Of a DNA stretch of 64,000 nucleotides, positions 43,006-54,316 are shown in pieces. Both the position numbers and the translations under genes were made by a program. The notes below the pieces were generated by a model that saw only the letters and a program-made list of their open reading frames with translations, did no database searches and had not been told where the DNA came from. Origin of the DNA: Zoroaster sp. YZ-2022 (Eukaryota; Echinodermata; Asteroidea; Forcipulatida; Zoroasteridae); assembly GCA_029582265.1 (NCBI GenBank), contig CM055837.1, positions 11,049,926 to 11,113,925 of the forward strand, read 5' to 3'. Within the stretch, counting starts at the first letter, position 1, and every line of letters begins with the position of its first letter.

Positions 43006-43120
43006 GGTTCCTAGCCAGAATACCTATAGAGGGTTAGGGTTCAGGAAGGTTCCTAGCCAGAATACCTATAGAGGGTTAGGGTTCAGGAAGGTTCCTAGCC
43101 AGAATACCTAGGGGGTTAGG
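43006..43120. repeat. Three copies of a 42-bp repeat derived from a TTAA MITE end
   Basis: AGGAAGGTTCCTAGCCAGAA / TACCTATAGAGGGTTAGGG repeated three times, ending at TTAA. Unit A has one copy as the right end of the MITE at 16253-16514. Confidence 0.9.
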
Positions 43121-43142
43121 GTTAATTTCTCCTTTGCCTTAC

Positions 43143-43321
43143 CATATCTTTGTACGCCTTAGTAAGGTCCAGGAGAACATCACTACTCAGTATCTCCAGC
43201 GTCCTCGCTTCAAGTAAGCATGCTAGGTTCAGACCGATGTACTGATGGCATGTCTTCTTGAGCTGGTCGGCTCGATAGACCGAGGCAAACTGGAGAAGCT
43301 CTGCAACATTCCTCAGGGAAA
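43143..43321 (-). CDS. IBTK: IBTK-B exon: BACK-like segment (intact)
   Basis: 179 nt with the same splice sites as 16539-16717. It encodes SLRNVAELLQFASVYRADQL and ILSSDVLLDLTKAYKDM. Intact. Confidence 0.88.
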
Positions 43322-43440
43322 CTACCACAAGAATAGGGAAACAGGTTTGTTTATTTGTTTTTGCTTTATTTTCATAACATCACAATTCACAATAATATTG
43401 ATAAATGCAATTAGGGAGTATAAACACTCATGTCAATTAA

Positions 43441-43808
43441 CCCTCCTACTGTTTGACCATTTGAAACCATTCAAAATTTCCACTTACCAAAACGCCCATT
43501 GGTTTTGTACACACATGGTGATACCATTTGAACAGTGTTGGTAGCAAGCTTTACTACCATTCAAATCCATTCAAATGCATAGAGGGTCCATTGATTCACC
43601 ACTTGGAAGTATCCAAACAAGGTTTTGTATTAGCTGTACTACCATTTGGAAAGATCCAAACAAGGTTTTGTATTAGCGGATCCTACCATTCAAAACCATT
43701 TGGGGGAATCAATACTGTACACAGTTATTTCACCATTCAAAACCACAAAAGCGAATGGTTTCAAATGGTGCATCAACTTGTATGAAAAAGGTACCAGAAG
43801 TAGGAGGG
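43441..43808. mobile_element. TTAA-flanked MITE, CCCTCCTA family
   Basis: TTAA-CCCTCCTACTGTTTG ... GTAGGAGGG-TTAA; ortholog of 16837-17203. Confidence 0.8.
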
Positions 43809-43866
43809 TTAATAATTATAATACTGCTGAAATAACAGAATTTGAATTCACAGTCCACATTCATTA

Positions 43867-43949
43867 GCCCTAACTCCCTAAGCATTGTTACTGAACAATA
43901 AAAATCATTCAAAATCCTCCAACTGCTTTTGTTGTCTAGGGAGTTAGGG
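43867..43949. mobile_element. Very short TTAA MITE, CCCTAACTCCC family, unit B only
   Basis: TTAG-CCCTAACTCCCTAAGC ... CTAGGGAGTTAGGG-TTAA, 83 bp. Unit A has the empty site TTCGTTAAAGAAGTC at 17255-17269. Confidence 0.8.
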
Positions 43950-44358
43950 TTAAAGAAGTCTACCCAAATTCAGCCAACCAACCAACAAATCATTTTGTTC
44001 AGTACAGGGACTAGCTAAAAAAAAGAAAAAAGACAGAGATTCAACAACTTCATTTTGTTCAGTGAAGTACCAAGTAAAAATTTCAAAAAAGTAGATCAAA
44101 ATCAAAATTTTCAAATGAACATCGTGTCAAGACCTGTTTTTGCAGTGAATCTCAAGTTTTGATGACAATTCATTTCACATTTGTGTTCAAGTATGAACCT
44201 GCCTTTACTTCACGGTAAAAGAATTTCCTTCGTTAATATCCTCTGATTTCAGTTTGTGTCTATTTCTATGCATTATCAAACATTTGCTGAAGGAATAATC
44301 CCGAAAAAAACAAAGACTGGGAGTTAAAAATGGTTGCTTACTTACTTAAGTAACTTAC

Positions 44359-44557
44359 TTAAGTCGACAAGAGCCACCTCGCATATCTCCTTGAGTCGAC
44401 CAATGAGAAGCAGCTTGGCCGTGGTTAGCGTGTTACACAGCAACTCGATGTCAGTGCAGGACCTGACCGATGGGGCGTCATCAGTGTAGATGTACTCTAG
44501 AATGATTGACAGGATGGAGCCGGGGAGGGGCATCTTTAAGGGGTCACTTGACGAGGC
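44359..44557 (-). CDS. IBTK: IBTK-B exon: second half of BTB2 (intact)
   Basis: 199 nt, same boundaries and phase as 17695-17893; EYIYTDDAPSVRSCTDIELL and TTAKLLLIGRLKEICE show a few substitutions. The donor region has an extra ACTTACTTAAGTA duplication. Confidence 0.88.
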
Positions 44558-44603
44558 CTGATTCAAAGAAAAGCCATATCGATTCAGGTTCAACCGATGG
44601 ATA

Positions 44604-45236
44604 CTAAGCTTGGCCGATATCGATTTTTTTTCATCCACAATATATCGGCAAATATATGTTGCGATTTTCGATAATATCGCGATTATTTTTTCATTCATGC
44701 AGGATTTCTTTTGAGCCGATAACCACAGGTATGTACCCCTTTACAAGCATCACAATAAATCACAAATTCGTTTGCAGAGCGTGTACTTCTGAAGTAGTTC
44801 GCTTTTGTTTCTCACTTCCAAAAACTGAAAAGACTGTTCTAATTTTGTTTCCATGGAAATTCTGACATGAATCACAATGTTGATTTTTTTTTTAATCGCG
44901 ATATATTTTTTTTAATCGCGATTTGCCGATATCTCGATAACTTAAAAAGGTTCTCGATATCGTAATCGAATAAAAAAGGTATCACAATATATCGTAGTGT
45001 CAGTGCAAAAACGTATCTTGATTTTGCAACAACGTTGTATCTCACACGAAAACGCGCCGTGCAAAAACGTCGTATCTCGGCGCCTATTGTTTTTGTGTGT
45101 ACATCCGGGCTATTTTAAGCAAGATACGACCTTTATGCACTTTCAAACCTCGAATCTAATTTAAATGCTATTTTAGAGATACATGCTTTTTGCACTGACA
45201 CGACGATATGATAGTATCGTGTTATCGCCCAAGCTT
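44604..45236. mobile_element. hAT-like MITE (AAGCTTGGSCGATATCG) with a nested MITE
   Basis: Ortholog of 17940-18464. A second element at 44997-45201 sits inside it. Confidence 0.7.
44997..45201. mobile_element. Small MITE (GTGTCAGTGCAAAAA termini), unit B only
   Basis: Starts GTGTCAGTGCAAAAACGTAT and ends GCTTTTTGCACTGACAC. Missing from unit A. Interior has two CAAAAACGT.GTATCT words. Superfamily unclear. Confidence 0.7.
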
Positions 45237-45563
45237 AATGGATACAGATGAACAGTGGGACTCAGCTTCAACAATCAACACAGGGTCTACACAAAATATT
45301 CACTATAGTGGTTGTTTGTTATTATGATTCAGGGCTGCAATGCAAATACATAAAATAAGAGCCGTATTCAGTTAAACCAAATGTTCATTATATTGGGCCC
45401 CCATGCAATTGCTCATGGCTACTTATTATTGGTCATTAAACTGTAAAGACTGCGTGACGTAAGGCACCCCCACATGATCAAGTCTCAACCAATCACAATG
45501 TCTGAACTGTTGTCAAATCACTATTAAAATATTTTAATACAAAAAATGTAAAATACAATGTAC

Positions 45564-45768
45564 CTCTATCCAGCCAGACCCAAGCATGCCCTGAAAATAC
45601 TCAAGTCTGGCAACCAGGATACACTTATGGCATGGATATAACGTTCCTTCCTCCGAGCAGAGCACCACGTCGCAAAGCTGGGAGAGCTGCCGTCGGTTGA
45701 ACGCCAGCCGCTTGGTGCTGGGTCTGAAATTCTGCAGGCGGCCATCTTTGTATTTGACCTGATCCAGC
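45564..45768 (-). CDS. IBTK: IBTK-B exon: first half of BTB2 (intact)
   Basis: 205 nt, same phase as 19942-20146: LDQVKYKDGRLQNFRPSTKR, LCDVVLCSEEGTLYPCHKC, EYFQGMLGSGWIE. The donor is now GAG|GTACAT, still a legal GT. Confidence 0.9.
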
Positions 45769-46138
45769 CTTGACGTCAAACAGAAAGGAATGATGAAGTC
45801 AAAACATTACAATTTATTTCAGTCTTCTGAAATGTCCAGATTGAAGTTTGAAAACTGGGATGAATTTAATATAGTCATGAGTTTGCAGAGCCACTAAAAA
45901 TATAATTTGCATGTCAGTGTTAGTCAACAAACTAAAAATGGCATTATAAAGTTTGTGCTTTCGTTACTATGTGAGTTTGGTTTGATATATTATGGACACT
46001 GTAGTGCACTGTTCTTGACATGACTGTCTGTCTGTCATAAATAGTGATGTAAGTGACTTCTTACGTTGGATGTTTCCGATGGAGCTCATCACGTTTCGGA
46101 AAAAATCATGCAAGAAATCTACAAGAATAGGTCATTAC

Positions 46139-46675
46139 CTCTTCACAAGTGATCCTACACCAAACTTCTTGGCTAAGTCAATCAGACTCCTCACTGGAAC
46201 CATCGCATCACTCTCATCCTTCTTTCTTCCTCCCTCTCCCTTATTTGTTTTCTTCCCTCCTTCGTTCCTTCCGTCTTTCCTGCCTCTCTTCTCCTCTGTT
46301 CTTGGTAAACCCCAAAAGCGATCGGATCGCGGTTGTGTTCGTTCATCGCCAAATGGCCAAAGTCGCCACTGACGCCAAAACCGACGGCGGTGGGACTTTG
46401 CAACATCCCGGGAGGTGACATGTTGTGATGGTAGTCCGGTTGAACAAATCACAGGCGTGATGTAGATGTACTGCAAGAGGTGTACCAATGCACTGTAGTC
46501 TGTCTTTTCTGTGATGTCGCGAATTTTCCGGGTTCGCCGGGGAACGGGCGGTTTGAGAGGGTTTCGTTGTCAGAGGTGTTGACGTTAGGGGGCAGTGTTT
46601 GAAGAAAGAGGCGGCGAAGTAATCACTGCGTACAGCGAGAATGTACTTATGGGCTGCGATTGTCTTTTGACCAAC
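46139..46675 (-). pseudogene. IBTK: IBTK-B BTB1 exon with single-base losses
   Basis: 537 nt against 542 in copy A. Losses are seen at CGAAGTAATC (copy A CGAAAGTAATC), GTCCGGTTG (GTCCGGGTTG), GCGTGATG (GCGTCGGTG) and TTCTCCTCTG (TTCTCCCTCTG). The start (VGQKTIAAHKYILAVRSDYF) and end (VPVRSLIDLAKKFGVGSLVK) are both preserved. Three of the four losses are in homopolymers. Confidence 0.82.
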
Positions 46676-47179
46676 CTACATCAGCAAATAATATAATAAA
46701 AATAATCATTTGTGATGCGATCTGGGAAAACCCGTCGGATGTCGGCGAACTTGTTTTGAAGATAATGGCAAAATAGTCCCCCAATTTTTCTTTTGACAAT
46801 TTGAGTTTTTGTTACCTTTTTAATTGTTAATATCTAAATGATCATTGTTGAAAATATTAAATAAAAATTCCATCGTTTTATATGTAAAAACATAGTTTTA
46901 TGATGATGATGATTAAAATGACGTTTTTTTTTGTTTTGTTTCCGCAATTGTTTTTTTAAGGACAGCGGCGGCTATAACTTCCCGAGAGCATAACTCACGT
47001 TATAGACAACCTAGAATCATGAATAAAACAATTTTGAAAACAGCACAGTGTCCTCGTTAATTTGATGTATATCACACAAAAATGACAAATTTCACCATGT
47101 GAAGTGTTTTCCCAGATCACATCACATTTCAAGAAGATTGCTCATGGCATGAACAATGAGCAGAAAAGGACTGGCTTAA

Positions 47180-47474
47180 TTATAAACCCTTGTATCCAAA
47201 ATGCCACAAAAACTTGTGTCTGCTAAGTACACAATGCTTTTTCTATGCATGCCTTAAAATATTGCATACTGTACACAAGAGTGGTACATGGATACCCCAA
47301 AATTCCCCTGGGACAAAAACAGTGTTCTGACCTTCACACAAACCGAGTGTGCCCCAGGGTGCCACATGGTATTTTGTGGATAACCCCTGCGAAATGTACA
47401 GTGTATTTTGTTGGTTGTGACATTTTGAAGTATGGGTCGACTTTGATAAGAACAACACTGATAGTAGGAGGGTT
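47180..47474. mobile_element. TTAA-type MITE, CCCTCCTA family (left end decayed), unit B only
   Basis: Right end AGTAGGAGGG then TTTTAA; left TTAA-TTATAAACCCTTG. Unit A has GGCTTAATGAATAG uninterrupted (about 21555). Confidence 0.65.
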
Positions 47475-47869
47475 TTAATGCATAGAAAATATGAAGGGAA
47501 TATAAGTTTGACATCTTTTTCAGAAAATAGATGTCTGATACCACTTTAGTAGCTGAAAGAGGATGGGCAACAGATACAAACTCAGCTAACCAAAGTCTCT
47601 CAAATGAACACATCACTGAAAGCTGATTCCAAATCACTGAAAGTAAATAGGCCTTCATTTGAATGTCTGGCACTCTGACTTAAGCCAGTGGCAAAACCAT
47701 ATTCAAAATTTGACCCACTGTTGCTATTCGCTCTGCACCCAGTTTCCTTATATAGCCATTTTGGCGTCAAGTGTTTTTTTATTTATTTTTTATTTAAACA
47801 CTGCCCAAAAGAACAAGAAGCATGAGGGATGCCCAAGCTAAAGTTCATTTATTCTGAGCAGGTGGCAGA

Positions 47870-48440
47870 TTAACCCTAACTCCCTAGGCCCATTTGCTTA
47901 CACATAACCTGAATCCTTCCTAACTCCCTAGGCCCATTTGCTTACACATAACCTGAATCCTTCCTAACTCCCTAGGCCCATTTGCTTACACATAACCTGA
48001 ATCCTTCCTAACTCCCTAGGCCCATTTGCTTACACATAACCTGAATCCTTCCTAACTCCCTAGGCCCCCCTTGCTTAACACAAACCTGAATCCTTCCCAA
48101 ACTCCCTAGGCCCACTTGCTTACACATAACCTGAATCCTTCCTAACTCCTTAGGCCCATTTGCTTACACATAACCTGAATCCTTCCTTCACTCCCTAGGC
48201 CCATTTGCTTACACATAACCTGAATCCTTCCTAACTCCCTAGGCCCATTTGCTTACACATAACCTGAATCCTTCCTAACTCCCTAGGCCCATTTGCTTAC
48301 ACATAACCTGAATCCTTCCTAACTCCCTAGGCCCATTTGCTTACACATAACCTGAATCCTCCCTAACTCCCTAGGCTTATTTGCTTACACATAACCTGAA
48401 TCCTTCCTAACTCTCTAGGCCCATTTGCTTACACATAACC
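47870..48440. repeat. 44-bp minisatellite inside a TTAA-flanked element
   Basis: About 13 copies of TAACTCCCTAGGCCCATTTG / CTTACACATAACCTGAATCC / TTCC. It begins at TTAACCCTAAC (47870); the matching right end GGTTGGGGTTAA is at 48702-48713. Unit A keeps only a fragment of that right part (21785-21860). Confidence 0.92.
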
Positions 48441-49145
48441 TGAATCCCCAAAATCCTTCAGTAGTAAAAGCACATGACATGTATGCACACATGTGTTTCT
48501 AATCTGTGATACATGTACATGGCCAGGGACCCTCCCTGCATGCATGGAGCAATAAACAGTGTCCACTGACCCAAGCACTGACCTTGCAATAACCACAACA
48601 AAAATGGATGTACATGTACCATGGAAAGGCAAGTATGCCTAATAACCTCAATCCTCCAAAATCCTTCACTTTAGCAAAGAGGATTTTGGAGGATTTGGGA
48701 AGGTTGGGGTTAATCAGATGATGATGAACATTAGATTTGAAGGACTGACCAGATGGAACATTCACAACAGAGGCAGGTAAAGAGTTCCAGAGCCTGGCAT
48801 AAGAAGCTAAAAAAGGACCTCTGATGCTGTGAGGTACAAGATTTTGGAATAACAAGTGTATGTTGATGGGAGGCAGATGACAGCCTGGTAGAACGGTATG
48901 CCTTAAGCTGAGGTAGTTTAAGACTATCCAGTGGATGAGGCAGCAGAGAACACGGCCTTTTGCGGAAGACTGTGAGACCAGCAACTTGTCTACAATGCCT
49001 CGGAGATTGAATACCAAGTGCACGTATGTTATGGTATTACACGTGTATTTTTGCCAATAAAATACACACTTGCCACTGAATTGAGTCAGTATACCAGACA
49101 TCATTCAAATGATGCAATTTTGCAAAGGACTTATTGAGCATTTAC

Positions 49146-49251
49146 CTTGAGTACAATATCATGAATAGGGTCTGTTGTATCACGCTCGGAGAGAAGCTGC
49201 GACATATCTTTCACAATCAGAGATGGTCCTACCACCGGAACTTCGGTTAAA
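49146..49251 (-). CDS. IBTK: IBTK-B exon: lead-in to BTB1 (intact)
   Basis: 106 nt, same boundaries as 22291-22396, one change (SERDTTDP for SEGDTTDP). As in unit A, no upstream IBTK exon is found before the last exon of the next copy at 54182. Confidence 0.86.
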
Positions 49252-49399
49252 CTACACAAGAAAAAATGTACAGGATAGGAAAGATAATGTTTCATGACAA
49301 AGAGGCTATGAGTTTGGTTGAAGGGGCTGCCCTTCCGCCAAAGATAAGTAAATGAAAGGAGTTTGCAAGGAACATTCAGCCAGTTCCAAACTAATCTAA

Positions 49400-49644
49400 G
49401 GGAGGAGGGCCAAAGTCATAACACAGCCAAGCCTTCGAGAAGCCTGGCCAGGCCGGGCTTTGCCCAGGCCCAGAGGTCTATAGCACAAAAAAAACCTCTA
49501 CTAATGAATAGATGTCTAATCTATTTTGTTCACAACTGCGGCCATTATAATGAGCTCTACTTGGCTGGGCTAGAGTGCCAGGTAGCCTGGGCCAGGCCGG
49601 GCTTCTCAAAGGCTTGGCTGTACCATGACTTTGGCCCTCCTCCC
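49400..49644. mobile_element. Inverted-repeat MITE (GGGAGGAGGGCC), Harbinger-like
   Basis: Ortholog of 22555-22801, shortened by about 12 bp in the middle. Confidence 0.65.
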
Positions 49645-49919
49645 TAAAACATGTTTGAAAATTATCAGACAAATTACAAAAAATTACACATTTAAAGCCA
49701 CTATGCACTATTCTGGAATATTAAAAAACATAAATGATCTCAGTTTTACATGAAAATTACTTGGTGTTAAGCTCATGATGGTATCAAGCATCCCTTGAAA
49801 TATTTCTGTCTTAGGTCCAATCCGAGGACAGAAATTCCCTGTTGGAATGACTACAAACAATCTGAATGCATTTTGACTATTTTCTCATTTAAATAAAGCT
49901 GAAACTTGGTTTTTATCCA

Positions 49920-50855
49920 TATCTCTTGATTGTTATAAAGTATGGATGCATTTACAGACATTGATTGGTTTCTGTACATATCTCTTGATTCTTATAAAGT
50001 ATGGATGCATTTATAGACATTGGTTGGTTTCTGTACATATCTCTTGATTGTTATAAAGTATGGATGCATTTACAGACATTGGTTGGTTTCTGTACATATC
50101 TCTTGATTCTTATAAAGTATGGATGCATTTACAGACATTGGTTGGTTTCTGTACATATCTCTTGATTCTTATAAAGTATGGATGCATTTACAGACATTGG
50201 TTGGTTTCTGTACATATCTCTTGATTGTTATAAAGTATGGATGCATTTACAGACATTGGTTGGTTTCTGTACATGTCTCTTGATTGTTATAAAGTATGGA
50301 TGCATTTACAGACATTGGTTGGTTTCTGTACATATCTCTTGATTCTTATAAAGTATGGATGCATTTACAGACATTGGTTGGTTTCTGTACATATCTCTTG
50401 ATTGTTATAAAGTATGGATGCATTTACAGACATTGGTTGGTTTCTGTACATACCGGTATCTCTTGATTCTTATAAAGTATGGATGCATTTACAGACATTG
50501 GTTGGTTTCTGTACATATCTCTTAATTCTTATAAAGTGTGGATGCATTTACAGACATTGGTTGGTTTCTGTACATATCTCTTGATTCTTATAGAGTATGG
50601 ATGCATTTACAGACACCGGTTGGTTTCTGTACATATCTCTTGATTCTCATCAAGTATGGATGCATTTACAGACACGGGTTGGTTTCTGTACATATCTCTT
50701 GATTCTCATCAAGTATGGATGCATTTACAGACACGGGTTGGTTTCTGTACATATCTCTTGATTCTCATCAAGTATGGATGCATTTACAGACACCGGTTGG
50801 TTCCTCTACATATCTCTTGATTCTTATCAAGTAGGGATGCATTTACAGACATATA
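49920..50855. repeat. 59-bp minisatellite, unit-B copy
   Basis: About 16 copies of the unit at 23050. The left half is homogenised for ATTGGTTGG with TTGATTGTTATA variants; the right half keeps the ACCGG/ACGGG variants in the same order as unit A. Confidence 0.95.
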
Positions 50856-51140
50856 TATATATATATACTGAGGCTAATAGAAACTTACCACTTTTTCGAC
50901 CTTAAATTATCAGTAATCACAATGCACAAATGTAATATGTGCACTTATTTTAACAGCAACGTGACCCTCTGACGTTTCGCGGTGAAGTGGATACAGATGG
51001 GATCGAGTACAGTGGACAAAACGTCGACATTTCCTCAATAAAATGCCAACATTTCTAATCCAAATAGTTGTGTTGTCTCATTTTGAACCATTACAATTTT
51101 ATGCTATTCCAAAACAAGTGGTAAGTTTCATTATGCCTCA

Positions 51141-51220
<80 letters not shown>
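51141..51220. repeat. (AT)n microsatellite
   Basis: Uninterrupted AT run at the place where unit A/B carries the mariner-like MITE. Confidence 0.95.
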
Positions 51221-51222
<2 letters not shown>

Positions 51223-51861
51223 TTGACTGTGAGTTCGGTAGATTGTGCACTTTATTTTTTTAAACAAGTGGTTTCACATTTCACATCATTTATATAATAC
51301 TCAGTCTCAACTTCAATACAAACTATTTGTATATGGAAACCAAATAACTACCACTTCAAAGAACAGGCACACAATTATTTGCAGAAAATGTCTCTATATA
51401 CATTGTTTTAATATCTGTTATAACATTAATTGTGATATATTAAGCCTCAGTTTGTTAGCCACAGTGTTATAATTTAATCAACAGTTGATTAACACTGTGA
51501 TGGATTTATGAGTAAAAATTAATTTTGGGAAAATTGCTGTGAAGTGAATTCTGGGTCAAAAATGATAACAAATAAAAGAGTAATAAAAATAATAATTTAA
51601 AATTTATAGAGCGCTATTTTCATAAAGTGATCAATGGTGCTTCACAAATTGCATGCCACCAACACAAAAATACAATTTAAATAAAAATAAAACGGATCTT
51701 TATCACCAAAGTATCAATACATGTTATGTAGTTTAACTGGTCTAAATGTGGGCAAAACATAAAACACAATCAAATTTGAAACTAACATCAGGTCAACTGA
51801 TCAGAACAAAATATTTTATTAATTGAATTGCCAGGCAGTTCAACTTATTTTTTTTTTCATA

Positions 51862-52704
51862 AACCTCTCAAAAAAAGTTCTGCAATTCAAGTTTGAGGGA
51901 TGATATCTTTCTTGTTACTGATGTATGAAAAAAGAAACTGGTGTCATTGAAAAGCTTGATTATTCCTCTTTACAATGATGTGTCATTTGTGATGCTTATG
52001 CAATCATGGAATCATGATCCTTCTGAATATGCAGCAAGGTCAAAAATGAAATGTTGCAAAATCTGTTTTCAATAGTTAATTCATCCAAACTTTAATGACA
52101 AAACAATGATGACACAGACAATTTTTTTTTCACTCTCACTCTCCTTCTTTTATTGAGAAATGGTTACATGTCAGTAAGTCAGTAGCCGTAGATGACCCGA
52201 ACACAGCAACCACGGCCTGACACCTCCTCCTCATGCTGTTCACCAGCCTCGTCACCGCTGAAGCTGTGGGATGGCGTTCCACTCTTCAACAAGGATCAGC
52301 CGGAGTTGTCCAATTGCTTGGGCCTTTAGGAGATTCGATAAGCGTGGCATCTTTAAACATCTTATAAATGACCACTCAGTAAACTGCAGCTCTAACTCAC
52401 ACAAACATTATTGAAGGCACCATTGACATTCATGCAAAACATGCACTGTCATCTGGGCACTATTCAAAACACATTGCATCTTCACAAGAAATGGAGACTT
52501 CGGTGTTGAAAACAATGCTTTTTGCAACATTTCACTTCAGACTTTGCCCTATATTCAGGAGTACTGCACATTCCGGCAGATGGCACATCATTGTAAAGAG
52601 GAATAATCAAGCTTTTCAATGACACCAATTTCTTTTTTCATACATCAGTAACAAGAAAGATATCATCCCTCAAACTTGAATTGCAGAACTTTTTTTGAGG
52701 GGTT
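51862..52704 (-). mobile_element. Tc1-like element with ~130-bp inverted ends and a transposase remnant
   Basis: TA-AACCTCTCAAAAAAAGTTC ... AACTTTTTTTGAGGGGTT-TA; the A/B junction has the empty site TTTTCATATAATGAAC (25555-25570). Long arms share TTTCTTGTTACTGATGTATG and TGATTATTCCTCTTTACAAT. The reverse strand at 52150-52320 reads LVEEWNAIPQLQR, then RRRCQAVVAVFG-like residues, the C-terminal signature of Tc1 transposases, with breaks. Non-autonomous. Confidence 0.85.
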
Positions 52705-52730
52705 TATAATGAACAATATACATGTGTATA

Positions 52731-53040
52731 TGTGACCCCGCACGGCGGATGTTTATTTCACAATTTCCTGCAAACAAAATTACTGAAATCGATTTAAAAG
52801 CGAAATTCCGAGAACCATTTTGCGGTTGTTAGTGCGTTTTTTTTTCAAAACATCCTGTATTTCTCGAAATCGTAATTTCATTGTTTTTCGACTTTCAATG
52901 TCCATAACTTTCCAACAGAATGCATGATGGATATAATTTTTTCACCACTGAAAAGCTAAAGAGTTGCCCTTTCATATGATACCAATAACTCATTTTTTAT
53001 TTCTGGGACGTTTTTGTGGGTTTTGTCATGCTGGGTCACA
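52731..53040. mobile_element. MITE with TGTGACCC/GGGTCACA termini
   Basis: Ortholog of 25590-25898. Confidence 0.55.
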
Positions 53041-53072
53041 TATGTTACTGTTCCATATGTTTATGGGTAATA

Positions 53073-53338
53073 TACTACTCAAAACAATTTAGGGAATACC
53101 GGAATAATTTCAGTTAAAGCAAGATCATTTATTTCAGATAAACACAATGTTTCACAGAATTGATGAGAAACAACTGCACAATGAAACAGATGATAAAGGA
53201 TGCATGTAGTGATTACACATTTCATGACATGACTACTGAAAGAAAGAGGGCGTTGCAAATGAAAATCCCAGTTCATGGAACATTTCAAATCTATTTGATG
53301 TTAAAAATCCGGTGTTCCATAAATTGTTTCGAGTAGCA
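53073..53338. mobile_element. Tc1/mariner-like MITE (TACTACTCAAAACAATTTA)
   Basis: Ortholog of 25931-26196; right terminus has GTAGCA instead of GTAGTA. Confidence 0.6.
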
Positions 53339-53529
53339 TACAACAGACAGATGGACAGAAAAACAAACTGAATTAGGGGTGTAGTCAGGTCTTTTTTATA
53401 TTGCTGTGGCTATCATTACGTGCCCGTAATAAATGCAGTGAATCAAACAGCACGACAGTATTGAGAGTGGGTAGACTTAAGTTTCCCCTGGCTACACTCA
53501 ACCCGACATATGAGGCCCTTTCATATTAA

Positions 53530-54165
53530 CCATAACCCCCTTCAACATCTGGCTAGACACCCTGCTCAACGCAACAACATCCATCAGTTGTCCGAGTGTG
53601 AAGCTTCCCTAACCCCCTTCAATAACTGGCTAGACACCCTGCTCAATGCAACAACATCCATCAGTTGTCCTAAGTGTGAAGCTTCCCTAACCCCGTTCAA
53701 TAACTGGCTAGAAACCCTGCTCAATGCAACAACATCCATCAGTTGTCCGAGTGTGAAGCTGCCCTAACCCCCTTCAGTAACTGGCTAGACACCCTGCTCA
53801 ATGCAACAACATCCATCAGTTGTCCGAGTGTGAAGCTACCCTAACCCCCTTCAATAACTGGCTAGACACCCTGCTCAATGCAACAACATCCATCAGTTGT
53901 CCGAGTGTGAAGCTTCCCTAACCCCCTTCAATAACTGGCTCAATGCAACAACATCCATGAGTTGTCCGAGTGTGAAGCTTCCCTAACCCCCTTCAATAAC
54001 TGGCTAGACACCCTGCTCAATGCAACAACATCCACCAGTTGGCCAAGTGTGAAGCTTGCTCAGTTCAACAACATCCATCAGCAAGAACAAAGGATCTTTT
54101 GTTCTCTGCTCACTTCAACAAGATCCACAAGATGTCTACATTTGTTGCGTTCAGCATGGTTAGGG
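53530..54165. mobile_element. TTAA-flanked element with an expanded ~76-bp minisatellite
   Basis: Ortholog of 26372-26802 with about seven repeat units instead of four. Ends again just before the IBTK stop codon. Confidence 0.7.
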
Positions 54166-54181
54166 TTAAAGCAGCCTCTTG

Positions 54182-54316
54182 TTAACTTGTGTCCTTGTCT
54201 TTCTTCCAAAGGGGTGTTGCAATGACTTGTGTAGCCCGTTCTACAGTGATATACTCATCAGTTCTGTCCTGTATGTGGTAATGGGCTCGGAGTTCCTCCA
54301 GTGCTTTTTCCTCAAT
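54182..54316 (-). CDS. IBTK: IBTK-C last coding exon
   Basis: 135 nt, identical in layout to 26819-26953: IEEKALEELRAHYHIQDRTD EYITVERATQVIATPLWKKD KDTS-stop. Shows that a third IBTK unit begins here; its upstream exons lie beyond the right edge. Confidence 0.9.
   Translation of the reverse strand: MEEKALEELRAHYHIQDRTDEYITVERATQVIATPLWKKDKDTS

Larger units (their letters stand above)
26819..49251 (-). pseudogene. IBTK: IBTK-like gene copy B (from 49251 down to 26819, MYND-B nested in an intron)
   Basis: Exons at 49146-49251, 46139-46675, 45564-45768, 44359-44557, 43143-43321, 42152-42783 and 40474-41262, then the gap, then 29163-29270, 28284-28407 and 26819-26953 with the stop. Phases fit throughout if the gap holds the counterpart of 5175-5321. 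The BTB1 exon and the linker exon carry several indels and the 40474 exon is split by a SINE, so as sequenced this copy cannot make the full chain. Five middle exons and all three last exons are intact. The 3' exons lie left of the MYND-B gene, which therefore sits antisense in the intron. Confidence 0.75.

Noticed and set aside
43006..43120. Interstitial telomere repeat (GGGTTAGGGTTAA)
   Set aside because: TTAGGG occurs only once or twice per unit and is explained by the ends of TTAA MITEs.
47870..48440. CRISPR-like array of regular 44-bp repeats
   Set aside because: The whole 44-bp unit is repeated with no unique spacers, and this is animal DNA.
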